From positions 1,299 to 6,840 of the forward strand of contig PLXB01000470.1 of NCBI GenBank assembly GCA_003151215.1: a stretch of 5,542 bases of DNA, given 5' to 3'. This document shows, piece by piece, positions 1 through 5,542 of this stretch. The translations under genes were made by a program, and so were the position numbers. Under the pieces are notes generated by a model. That model saw nothing but the letters and a program-made list of their open reading frames with translations, was not told the DNA's origin and ran no database searches. Position 1 is the first letter of the stretch. The number at the start of each line of letters is the position of its first letter. This stretch comes from Ignavibacteriota bacterium (GTDB lineage Bacteria > Bacteroidota > Kapaibacteriia > Palsa-1295).

Positions 1-2982
1 CTGCCCGTCGGAATAAAACTTGGCGGCGGCGTACAACATATTCGTGTTGTCGTCGATACATTCTGTTCCTATTGGAACGTCTGTGCATATGATTCGACTC
101 TCGGACTGAGCAATCAGGGAATCAAGAGCGTAACCCTTCTTGATGATCCGAACGGAGATTTTGTCCAGCCGCCGGAAGAATCGTATAATACTGCGCTTGT
201 TGATAGTGTCAACGGAATAAATACTTCTGAGCTTGATTATACAGGCGACGATACAAGTGTCTGCTTTAAAGTGACCGTGCTGAACCCGATCGATAGCGCA
301 TACGCAGCATTGTTTATTGTTGACGATAATAACAATGCCACGATTTTCAGACTGCACTATACTCCGCCTATTGTACAGATAACACCCGATAGCGGTCAAT
401 ATCTTCTGGTGGCTCTCTATCAGGATTCCTGTTCGCGGTATGTCTTTTATAATACCGGGAAAACTGTCCTGACCCATGATACGATATATACTATCGGAAA
501 GAACGGTGATACTACCGGCCACCGATATTTTGATACGTTGATTCATTCTGGCAAACCGTTCACGTTCTCTTCGGATAAACTGAAAGATATTACCGATACG
601 AATTTCAAAGTGATGGGGCCGGTGCTTCCGGTGACTGTTAACGTTGGAGATTCATTGGTCTTTACCGTATGTTTTACTCCTAATGATACGAACACACGGA
701 AAGATACTCTGGAGCTTGTCAACGATTGCTTCACAGCACCTATACCGCTTATCGGAAGCGGGAAAACGCCCATCATCATAGCAGATGATCATGATTTCGG
801 CTCTGTCTTAGTCGATTCGACAAAATGCGCACAAGTAAACGTAAAGAATGTCGGAAATGCACCTCTGGTTCTGACAAAGCAATGGCTTATGGATCATTAT
901 GGTGTGAACTTCACCTTCCCGGATAGTTCAATACTTCCTTATACTCTTAATCCGGGAGCACAGATAAAGCTGACGTTCTGCTTTACGCCTCATGCCGAAG
1001 AAGTCGATTCGACAGTTCAGCATTGGGGGACGAATCTTCAGGATCCTTATCTCCATCAGAAAAAGGATTATTCAGTGCTGATCGGTAAAGGCGTGAGATC
1101 CGGTTTCGTCTGGGATCGCGTTATTCAGCTTGATACAGTTATATGCGAGGATACTGTGGTTAACAGAGTATATCTTCTCAATAATGCGGCCAAAGGCGGA
1201 CCTGATGCGCATGTAAATACGGTCACGTTTACCGGAGTTAATGCTACGGATTTTTATATTCTCAACGACCAAATTGGGAAATTACCCCTTGTAAACTTCG
1301 ATCTTGCCGGAGGCGATTCGATCTGGGTTGATGTCGTCTTTAAGCCGAATCTTGCTCTGCCGCCGGCACAGAAATATGCTGACCGTTTTGCAAATCTTGT
1401 TGCAAGCGGTGCTCCGGAAAAAGATCAGATCATTAATTTCACCGGCACCATTCTTCATGCAATTCCGAATGTGATATTTGCAGGAAACATCCCCGGCTAT
1501 AATGACTCGCTCTTTTACGGGTTTGTCTCTTTGAACACGCAGATCACGCGCAGTTTCACATTGCAAAACTTTGGCGACGCTCCGCTCGTGATTAATTCAT
1601 TCTTCCCTGTTACACCGCCTATCATCAGTGTGACAGGAATCGCGCCGGGAACAATACTGCCGCCGCATGACACGACGGGCGTGCTTGTACAGGTTACGAT
1701 GGCCTTGACAGCTTATGCCGATACTGTCGTTGTTCTCAATATTGCCAGCGAAACCGAATGCACGGATACTATGAAGATCCTGAACCGTATTGCTTCGACG
1801 CAGATCAATCCGCAAAATACAGGACATCCGTTCCCGGAGACGTTCCTTGAATGCAGGCAATTGGTTGATAGCATCCAGGCGCTTAATATCGGTACACAGC
1901 CACTTACGCTCAAACAGATCGATATCATCGCTGCAAATCCTGGAGAGCAGCCGACGGAATTCGCGTACCCCGGAGACCCAACACCACAGACGATTATTGT
2001 CGGAAAGGTATTTCCGGTTAACTACAGACAGAATTTTGCAGTATTGTACCGTCCGACCATTGAAGGACCTGTTTCGGCGACCATACGCTGTACATGGGAT
2101 AGCCTTGGAAAGATAGTCTATTCTTCCAATATTTTAACGGGAATCGGAAAGCTCGAACGCGATACGATAGTGCCGGTAATCACGACACCGTCTCAAGCTC
2201 CGAATTGGATCACCGGCTCATCAATTAATGTGCAGGTGAATTTCAGCGGATTCTCAAAGGATACGGTCAGTACGGGCAATACCCTTACTACTATACCCGA
2301 TCTCGCTCCGGGCGAAGTGCAGGCCGGCGGTATGAGTTTCTCGGTAACATACCGTCAGGATCTGCTTAATTATATTCCGGGCAATGTTACCTATGATCCG
2401 TCTGTTGCTCCATTAAGCGGAAGCAACCCGACAGGTGTAGCCGACGGAAAAGGAAACGAAACGGTTACTTTCATACTCAAGAGCAAGACCGGTACGATCT
2501 CACAAAAGATACCACCGGTGAACTTGCAGTATGAAGTAATGGTAGCAAGGGATTACAGCAGTCCCATCACTGTTTCGAATGCTTATTTCTGGGGTGCAAC
2601 ACCTGCAGATTCTCTCTGCTATGTTATCTCAGAGACCGGTTCGACGGTATTCGTACCGAATCCGAGCTGCGGCGATTCGACATTGAGAAATAAACTCAAC
2701 GGAAATATGCCGACGAAGATCGTCAGCATCACACCGAACCCGACTGTCTCCGGAGGAATTCCTATAATCACCTTCGAGGTGAATGTAGATAAAATACCGT
2801 TGACTGTTCAGGTATATAATGCACTGGGCGTCTGTGTCGGAACACTTGAAAGAGATCAACTGCATTCGATCGGGGAATATAACCTGCCGATCGGCACAGC
2901 CAATCTTCCCAGCGGCATGTATGTCGTTCGTATTACGAGTCCGAGCTCGGTAGAATCGGGCGAATTCTTAATACAGAAGTAA
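1..2982 (+). CDS. Large secreted multi-domain surface protein, 5'-truncated by the window: tandem ASH/choice-of-anchor-D Ig-like repeats, cohesin-like module, T9SS type A sorting domain
   Basis: The reading frame is open from base 1 with no stop until TAA at 2980-2982, giving 993 visible residues; the true start lies upstream. The GTG at 271 is only an internal Val codon. Residues about 1-120 form a first beta-rich module (FCSYWNVC, KSVTLLDD). Residues about 122-255, 256-365, 370-484, 488-598 and 600-717 look like five Ig-like modules of the ASPM-SPD2-Hydin/choice-of-anchor D kind. Their recurring signatures are VKNVGNAPLVL, LQNFGDAPLVI, LNIGTQPLTL, CFTPND and CFTPHAEE, and several end in a G-x-G-K turn. 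Residues about 722-890 contain a cohesin-like stretch (MSFSVTYRQDLLNYIPG). A linker with SCGDSTLRNKLNG follows, then a sorting domain at about 906-993. By family knowledge such proteins are exported by T9SS and act at or outside the outer membrane, often in adhesion; the specific ligand is unknown. No catalytic motif is seen. It is followed by a hairpin, so it probably ends its transcript. Confidence 0.9.
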   Translation: MPVGIKLGGGVQHIRVVVDTFCSYWNVCAYDSTLGLSNQGIKSVTLLDDPNGDFVQPPEESYNTALVDSVNGINTSELDYTGDDTSVCFKVTVLNPIDSAYAALFIVDDNNNATIFRLHYTPPIVQITPDSGQYLLVALYQDSCSRYVFYNTGKTVLTHDTIYTIGKNGDTTGHRYFDTLIHSGKPFTFSSDKLKDITDTNFKVMGPVLPVTVNVGDSLVFTVCFTPNDTNTRKDTLELVNDCFTAPIPLIGSGKTPIIIADDHDFGSVLVDSTKCAQVNVKNVGNAPLVLTKQWLMDHYGVNFTFPDSSILPYTLNPGAQIKLTFCFTPHAEEVDSTVQHWGTNLQDPYLHQKKDYSVLIGKGVRSGFVWDRVIQLDTVICEDTVVNRVYLLNNAAKGGPDAHVNTVTFTGVNATDFYILNDQIGKLPLVNFDLAGGDSIWVDVVFKPNLALPPAQKYADRFANLVASGAPEKDQIINFTGTILHAIPNVIFAGNIPGYNDSLFYGFVSLNTQITRSFTLQNFGDAPLVINSFFPVTPPIISVTGIAPGTILPPHDTTGVLVQVTMALTAYADTVVVLNIASETECTDTMKILNRIASTQINPQNTGHPFPETFLECRQLVDSIQALNIGTQPLTLKQIDIIAANPGEQPTEFAYPGDPTPQTIIVGKVFPVNYRQNFAVLYRPTIEGPVSATIRCTWDSLGKIVYSSNILTGIGKLERDTIVPVITTPSQAPNWITGSSINVQVNFSGFSKDTVSTGNTLTTIPDLAPGEVQAGGMSFSVTYRQDLLNYIPGNVTYDPSVAPLSGSNPTGVADGKGNETVTFILKSKTGTISQKIPPVNLQYEVMVARDYSSPITVSNAYFWGATPADSLCYVISETGSTVFVPNPSCGDSTLRNKLNGNMPTKIVSITPNPTVSGGIPIITFEVNVDKIPLTVQVYNALGVCVGTLERDQLHSIGEYNLPIGTANLPSGMYVVRITSPSSVESGEFLIQK
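766..2151 (+). repeat. Tandem ASH/choice-of-anchor-D Ig-like protein repeats within the first gene
   Basis: At least four divergent copies of a module of roughly 110 residues follow each other here; a similar module lies just before, at about 364-765. Each copy has an early 'N-x-G-x-x-P/A-L' strand pair: NVGNAPLVL near 853, NFGDAPLVI near 1570, NIGTQPLTL near 1888. Most also have a later 'F-x-P' strand: FCFTP near 979, VVFKPN near 1336, VLYRPT near 2041. Cysteines recur near the start of the modules (TKC, VIC, LEC) and in the VCFTP/FCFTP strands. Similarity is at protein level only; I saw no long nucleotide identity between copies. The boundaries are estimates. Confidence 0.7.
2716..2979 (+). 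other. T9SS type A C-terminal sorting domain of the first protein (intact)
   Basis: The last 88 residues begin around KIVSITPNPTVSGG, continue through a beta strand pattern (LTVQVYNALGVCVGTL) and the conserved LPSGMYVVRI strand, and finish in GEFLIQK. This order (PNP, then V-x-x-Y-N/D-x-x-G, then S-G-x-Y, then a basic last residue) matches the Por secretion system C-terminal sorting domain. It directs a periplasmic protein through the T9SS outer-membrane translocon and is normally cleaved off by the sortase PorU. It also serves as an internal reference for the interrupted domain of the next gene. Confidence 0.88.
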
Positions 2983-2998
2983 GAGTTCTGGCAACTTA

Positions 2999-3057
2999 AA
3001 AAGCAAGGGCATTGTATCCTGAATGTGAAGTTCAGGATACAATGCATTCCTGCTTTT
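2999..3057. terminator. Strong intergenic hairpin, probable bidirectional intrinsic terminator
   Basis: A perfect 15-bp inverted repeat has arms at 3009-3023 and 3031-3045, separated by a 7-base loop (TGTGAAG). The helix can be extended outward: GG 3007-3008 pairs with CC 3049-3050, GCA 3003-3005 with TGC 3051-3053, and AAAA 2999-3002 with TTTT 3054-3057. This leaves a one-base bulge at 3006 and a three-base bulge at 3046-3048. It starts 16 bases after the first gene's stop, and the A tract before and T tract after suit termination on either strand. The T tract is short, so a different role (mRNA 3'-end stabiliser, dispersed palindromic repeat) remains possible. Confidence 0.65.
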
Positions 3058-3101
3058 ATGGAAGTAGAGAATGTTTCAACCATATCACTTCAATCAACAC
3101 T

Positions 3102-3164
3102 ATGAAAAAGCTTTTATTCCTTACCGCGATCGGCATTATTGCCTTTACTCATTCCGTATCCGCT
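3102..3164 (+). other. Sec signal peptide of the Asp-box protein
   Basis: Residues 1-21 have a basic start (MKK), a hydrophobic core (LLFLTAIGIIAF) and an S-V-S-A signal peptidase I site. The residue after the predicted cut is Gln. A glutamine at this position is a known tendency of Bacteroidota signal peptidase I substrates (the 'Q-rule', followed by pyroglutamate formation). The cut site is predicted by eye. Confidence 0.85.
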
Positions 3165-5399
3165 CAATCCCTCTGGACACAAACGAATGGACCGACGAAC
3201 GGATCTACTAACAGCATGAGCGTGGATTCGCTTCAACGCATCTATGTCTGTACCGGCGGCGCTGGTGTTTTCCAAAGTACCGATCATGGCACGACATGGC
3301 ATGGCTTGAATAAAGGGCTTCGGATATTACCGATGCGCTGGCTTGAATCCAGTACGATTCAAACCGGACCCACTGGGGCAGTGGCGTATGTCTATGCCGT
3401 ATCGCAGAAAAAAGAATTACTGCGCCGCGAAGTCCTTACGTTAAGTGTAGATGCACAGTGGAAGTATCTCGATTCCATCGTCGGTGGGAATAGTGTTCTC
3501 GATATAAACCAGATCATGACCAATGCCAAAGGATATTTATATGTTGCAACCGCTAATTTTGGAGTTGTGCGTTCAAGGGATAACGGGGACCATTTTGATC
3601 CCGTTTTGAATCTTAAAGCTCCGAAGCCCGATAGTTTCATTCAGTGTATGACAGTCGATCGGCACCAGAATCTCTACGCTGTTTCCATCCCCAAAAATCT
3701 TTTAGCACAGGTATATCGTTCAACGGACGATGGCGATTCCTGGCAGAAACTTCCTACTCCGCCTCCGGATGGTTTTGCTATTGATAAAATGGTTGTTGCC
3801 GATGACGGCTCTATCTGCCTTGCATATTATGGCGGCGACTTCACTAATAGCTGCTATGTTATTCGCTCCTCAGATTTGGGGAATACATGGGACACTGTTT
3901 TTACACAGCCACCCGGCCATGACAATAATATCGATCAAATACGACATGCTCCTAAAGGAAGCGACTTATATATGAATACGCACGGCCCGACGTATCGATC
4001 TACGGATAACGGAGCACATTGGGTAGCTCGAAATCTGGAAAAGATGGGTGACGAACCTTTCGACCTGGTTATGGATAGCATAAACTCTGTCTTTCAATGC
4101 GCAATTCCTGACGGTATATTCAAATCGGTTGATAGTGGGTTGACATATAATAATATCGATCAAACATTGCTCGTTCAGCATTTAGATGGCGGGACGGCAG
4201 TAGATTCGGCAGGAGTCATATATTGCTCTTCGCAATTTAATATTTATGTTTCGACCGATCAGGGGAATTCCTGGAATCAGGCACCGGATGAACTTGATGA
4301 GGGTCAGATTCAAATACTTGAGTGCGACCGGGAAGATACAGTCTATTATGGATGCTCGAGCGGAATGTTCCGTTCATCGAATCATGGAATGAAGTTCGAT
4401 ACGGTTATATACAAGAATAATCCCACAGGATTGCTTTCTACAAATCAGATTTACTATGTCGGGATCAGCCCGAAAGATGAGCTATTCGCATCCTGCTCTG
4501 CCGGAATCGATGGCAAATCAAATGTGCCATGGTTTGTCCGCTCGACCGACCACGGAACGACGTGGACACGGATCAATGCGTCGAACGATCCCGGTTATAT
4601 TCCGACAATTTTGCCAATTTATGCCGTAGGATTCTCCGTTGGAGGAAATGGAGATACGATCTATGCTTCCGGTAATACGAATAACATATACAAATCTGTC
4701 AACAATGGAGTTAATTGGGATATTATCAATAGTGAAGGAAACGGTATTACTAAATTTATATGTCATCCCGATGGGTCGGTGTTCCGGCTTGAGAACAGAA
4801 CAAATGGCGGCCTTCTGCGCTCTGTTGACGGAGGTGTTACATGGACAAAAATATTCCCTGATACGACGACTGCGAGCGGAAGAGGGCTCGATACATTAAT
4901 TCAAACATATTGGTCAATGATGCTTGACCGAAAAGGCAGGATCCTGATCTCCACAGCCGATACATCCTTAGTGATCGGCGGATACTATTTATCAACAGAT
5001 GCAACCTTCACTCATTGGGCAAACATGAGTTCAGGGTGTTTTGGGCAGGATTATTATCCTGACAGGCCTTTCACTGTCACACAATTTGCTCAGGACTCGA
5101 GAAACGGCGTTTATTATGCAGGGACACGTGGAGCAAGTGTGTTTAAAAGTGTTCCTGATCTTATTCTGGGCGTACCTTTAAGCCCTCTTTCTTCTTCTGT
5201 ACTTGCAGAGCCAGTAAATTATCCGAACCCGTTCAATAAATCAACGCAGATCAGCTTTACAATCGGCAAATCCGGAACCGTAAAAATATCCATATATGAT
5301 GTTATGGGACGCCTCATGCAGGTTCTTCACGATGGCTACATGAGCGCAGGTGAGCATACGCTTGCTTACGATGCAAGCTCAATGATATCCAACGGCTAA
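3102..5399 (+). CDS. Secreted Asp-box (BNR) repeat beta-propeller protein with a prematurely stopped T9SS sorting domain
   Basis: The ATG at 3102 is chosen because it opens a textbook signal peptide, MKKLLFLTAIGIIAFTHSVSA, with predicted cleavage before Gln22. Upstream in-frame ATGs (3012, 3042) lie in the intergenic hairpin and would bury the signal peptide. The 765-residue product has about twelve Asp-box motifs (S-x-D-x-G-x-T-W), at residues 59, 158, 207, 256, 300, 342, 384, 425, 481, 532, 574 and 631. This is the pattern of sialidase/sortilin/photosystem-stability-factor-like beta-propellers. No sialidase RIP motif is evident, so a binding or structural role is likelier than an enzyme. 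A linker at about 687-703 leads to YPNPFN (707-712) and a sorting domain that stops at TAA 5397-5399. The same frame continues to 5462 and would complete the domain, giving a 786-residue ancestral protein. As read, export by T9SS should be impaired. No Shine-Dalgarno sequence is seen. Confidence 0.88.
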   Translation: MKKLLFLTAIGIIAFTHSVSAQSLWTQTNGPTNGSTNSMSVDSLQRIYVCTGGAGVFQSTDHGTTWHGLNKGLRILPMRWLESSTIQTGPTGAVAYVYAVSQKKELLRREVLTLSVDAQWKYLDSIVGGNSVLDINQIMTNAKGYLYVATANFGVVRSRDNGDHFDPVLNLKAPKPDSFIQCMTVDRHQNLYAVSIPKNLLAQVYRSTDDGDSWQKLPTPPPDGFAIDKMVVADDGSICLAYYGGDFTNSCYVIRSSDLGNTWDTVFTQPPGHDNNIDQIRHAPKGSDLYMNTHGPTYRSTDNGAHWVARNLEKMGDEPFDLVMDSINSVFQCAIPDGIFKSVDSGLTYNNIDQTLLVQHLDGGTAVDSAGVIYCSSQFNIYVSTDQGNSWNQAPDELDEGQIQILECDREDTVYYGCSSGMFRSSNHGMKFDTVIYKNNPTGLLSTNQIYYVGISPKDELFASCSAGIDGKSNVPWFVRSTDHGTTWTRINASNDPGYIPTILPIYAVGFSVGGNGDTIYASGNTNNIYKSVNNGVNWDIINSEGNGITKFICHPDGSVFRLENRTNGGLLRSVDGGVTWTKIFPDTTTASGRGLDTLIQTYWSMMLDRKGRILISTADTSLVIGGYYLSTDATFTHWANMSSGCFGQDYYPDRPFTVTQFAQDSRNGVYYAGTRGASVFKSVPDLILGVPLSPLSSSVLAEPVNYPNPFNKSTQISFTIGKSGTVKISIYDVMGRLMQVLHDGYMSAGEHTLAYDASSMISNG
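3276..5018 (+). repeat. About twelve BNR/Asp-box repeats (beta-propeller blades)
   Basis: The motifs recur at intervals of about 41-57 residues, except a 99-residue first gap that could hide a degenerate blade. Good copies are STDHGTTW (3276, 4542), STDDGDSW (3720), SSDLGNTW (3867), STDNGAHW (3999), STDQGNSW (4251) and SVDGGVTW (4821). Weaker copies are SRDNGDHF (3573), SVDSGLTY (4125), SSNHGMKF (4374), SVNNGVNW (4695) and STDATFTHW (4992). Most are preceded by a hydrophobic-x-R/K-S strand (VYRS, IFKS, LLRS), typical of the outer strands of a blade. Another possible remnant, VFKSVPD, occurs near residue 680. Copies are diverged at the nucleotide level. Confidence 0.82.
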
Positions 5400-5462
5400 T
5401 ACTTGATCGTGCTCGAGTCGGGAGCGGACGTGACCAGTCATTGGATGACAGTTGTAAAATAA
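5208..5462 (+). other. T9SS type A sorting domain interrupted by an in-frame TAA
   Basis: The domain starts about residue 703 with VNYPNPFNKSTQISF, followed by GTVKISIYDVMGRLMQVL, AGEHTLAYDAS and ISNG. TAA at 5397-5399 then interrupts it. The same frame resumes with YLIVLES, continues through GADVTSHWM and ends TVVK before TAA 5460-5462. Aligned to the intact domain of the upstream gene, LPSGMYVVRITS matches ISNG-stop-YLIVLES, so the stop replaces the variable residue of the G-x-Y motif. The part before the stop is certain to be a sorting domain start; the part after it is its natural end. Confidence 0.88.
5400..5462 (+). pseudogene. Severed 3' end of the Asp-box gene, in frame after a premature stop
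   Basis: Twenty sense codons directly follow the premature TAA in the same frame and end with their own TAA. The encoded residues (YLIVLES...TVVK) are the last two strands and basic C-terminus typical of T9SS type A domains. There is no start codon or ribosome binding site to translate them separately. No frameshift is involved; one substitution at 5397-5399 is enough to explain the break. Confidence 0.8.
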
Positions 5463-5465
5463 GGC

Positions 5466-5484
5466 GATGAAGTATTTCTTCATC
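5466..5484 (+). terminator. Small hairpin followed by a T-rich run, possible terminator of the Asp-box gene
   Basis: A 7-bp inverted repeat (GATGAAG 5466-5472, CTTCATC 5478-5484) surrounds a 5-base loop, with a T-rich tract (TTTATTTCTTTTT, 5488-5500) downstream. It begins three bases after the second TAA at 5460-5462, a natural spacing for the ancestral gene end. The stem is short and only moderately GC-rich and the T tract is four bases away, so it may be weak. Confidence 0.45.
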
Positions 5485-5500
5485 AGGTTTATTTCTTTTT

Positions 5501-5542
5501 GGATGCCCGCTTTATGCTTTATAATGGCGGGCATTCCTCTTT
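5501..5542 (+). terminator. GC-rich hairpin at the window end, probable intrinsic terminator
   Basis: ATGCCCGC (5503-5510) pairs perfectly with GCGGGCAT (5527-5534). The helix extends by a G-T wobble (5502/5535) and a G-C pair (5501/5536), with a loop of about 16 bases. The downstream sequence CTCTTT is T-rich and runs out of the window, so the full T tract cannot be judged. Together with the preceding hairpin it may form a tandem terminator. Confidence 0.55.

Noticed and set aside
271..273. GTG as the start codon of the first gene
   Set aside because: The frame is open and beta-rich in coding character from base 1 through 270, and the residues after 271 are mid-domain with no signal peptide. 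The start is outside the window.
1790..2116. 108-codon plus-strand open frame inside the first gene
   Set aside because: It is out of frame with a well-supported long gene, its product is low-complexity and Arg/Ser-rich, and it shows no domain or start signal.
3012..3101. N-terminal extension of the Asp-box gene from ATG 3012 (or ATG 3042)
   Set aside because: These codons lie within the intergenic hairpin and encode an extension that would place a perfect signal peptide internally. MKK at 3102 is the natural start.
2983..3101. Promoter for the Asp-box gene in the intergenic gap
   Set aside because: I looked for a Bacteroidota-type -7 TAnnTTTG with a -33 TTG and for a sigma-70 pair, and saw no convincing match between the hairpin and the start codon.
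543..4766. Several minus-strand open frames of 62-94 codons
   Set aside because: All lie antisense to the two well-supported genes and have shadow-like composition with no recognisable domains.
3102..5399. Annotation as a sialidase (neuraminidase)
   Set aside because: Asp-boxes alone are structural and occur in many propellers; no RIP motif or recognisable arginine triad context was found.
5397..5462. Alternative genetic code reading TAA as sense
   Set aside because: TAA ends the first gene at 2980-2982 and the reconstructed second gene at 5460-5462, both directly after canonical sorting-domain ends, so TAA acts as a stop here.

Overview
The window holds two large, same-strand genes for secreted surface proteins, separated by a hairpin-bearing intergenic gap and followed by hairpin-rich 3' sequence. 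Both proteins end in a Por-secretion-system (type IX secretion, T9SS) type A C-terminal sorting domain. One carries a YPNPFN motif; the other has a PNP motif and ends SGMYVVRI...LIQK. T9SS is confined to the Bacteroidota/FCB group. The YPNPFN-style domain, the choice-of-anchor-D type tandem Ig-like repeats and the Asp-box propeller together are most reminiscent of Ignavibacteria/Kapabacteria-type lineages near Chlorobi. That placement is inference. Base composition is moderate, and no ribosome binding site of Shine-Dalgarno type is seen before the one visible start, as is common in Bacteroidota.

Layout. Bases 1-2982 are the 3' part of a long gene whose start lies upstream of the window. The visible 993 residues are about five tandem Ig-like/ASH-type (choice-of-anchor D) beta-sandwich modules, a cohesin-like module, and an intact sorting domain. 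Bases 2983-3101 are intergenic and contain a perfect 15-bp inverted repeat inside a longer AAAA...TTTT hairpin, probably a bidirectional terminator. Bases 3102-5399 encode a secreted protein with a signal peptide, about twelve BNR/Asp-box repeats (a sortilin/sialidase-like beta-propeller without recognisable sialidase catalytic residues) and a sorting domain. Two further hairpins, at 5466-5484 and 5501-5536, follow the second gene.

The main surprise is at 5397-5399. The second gene has a TAA in the middle of its sorting domain, at the variable position of the conserved (S/N)-G-x-Y motif. The same frame then continues for exactly 20 sense codons that complete a normal sorting-domain end (YLIVLES...TVVK) and stop at a second TAA, 5460-5462, three bases before the first downstream hairpin. 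The neighbour's intact domain aligns across the interruption. The gene therefore looks like a full-length T9SS cargo hit by one nonsense substitution, or by one base-call error, rather than a naturally shorter protein.

The two proteins are probably both exported to or through the outer membrane by the same T9SS machinery, as adhesin-like or scaffold-like surface components. Nothing here shows a shared pathway, and the hairpin between them argues for separate transcription units. I see no mobile element, CRISPR array, tRNA or rRNA.
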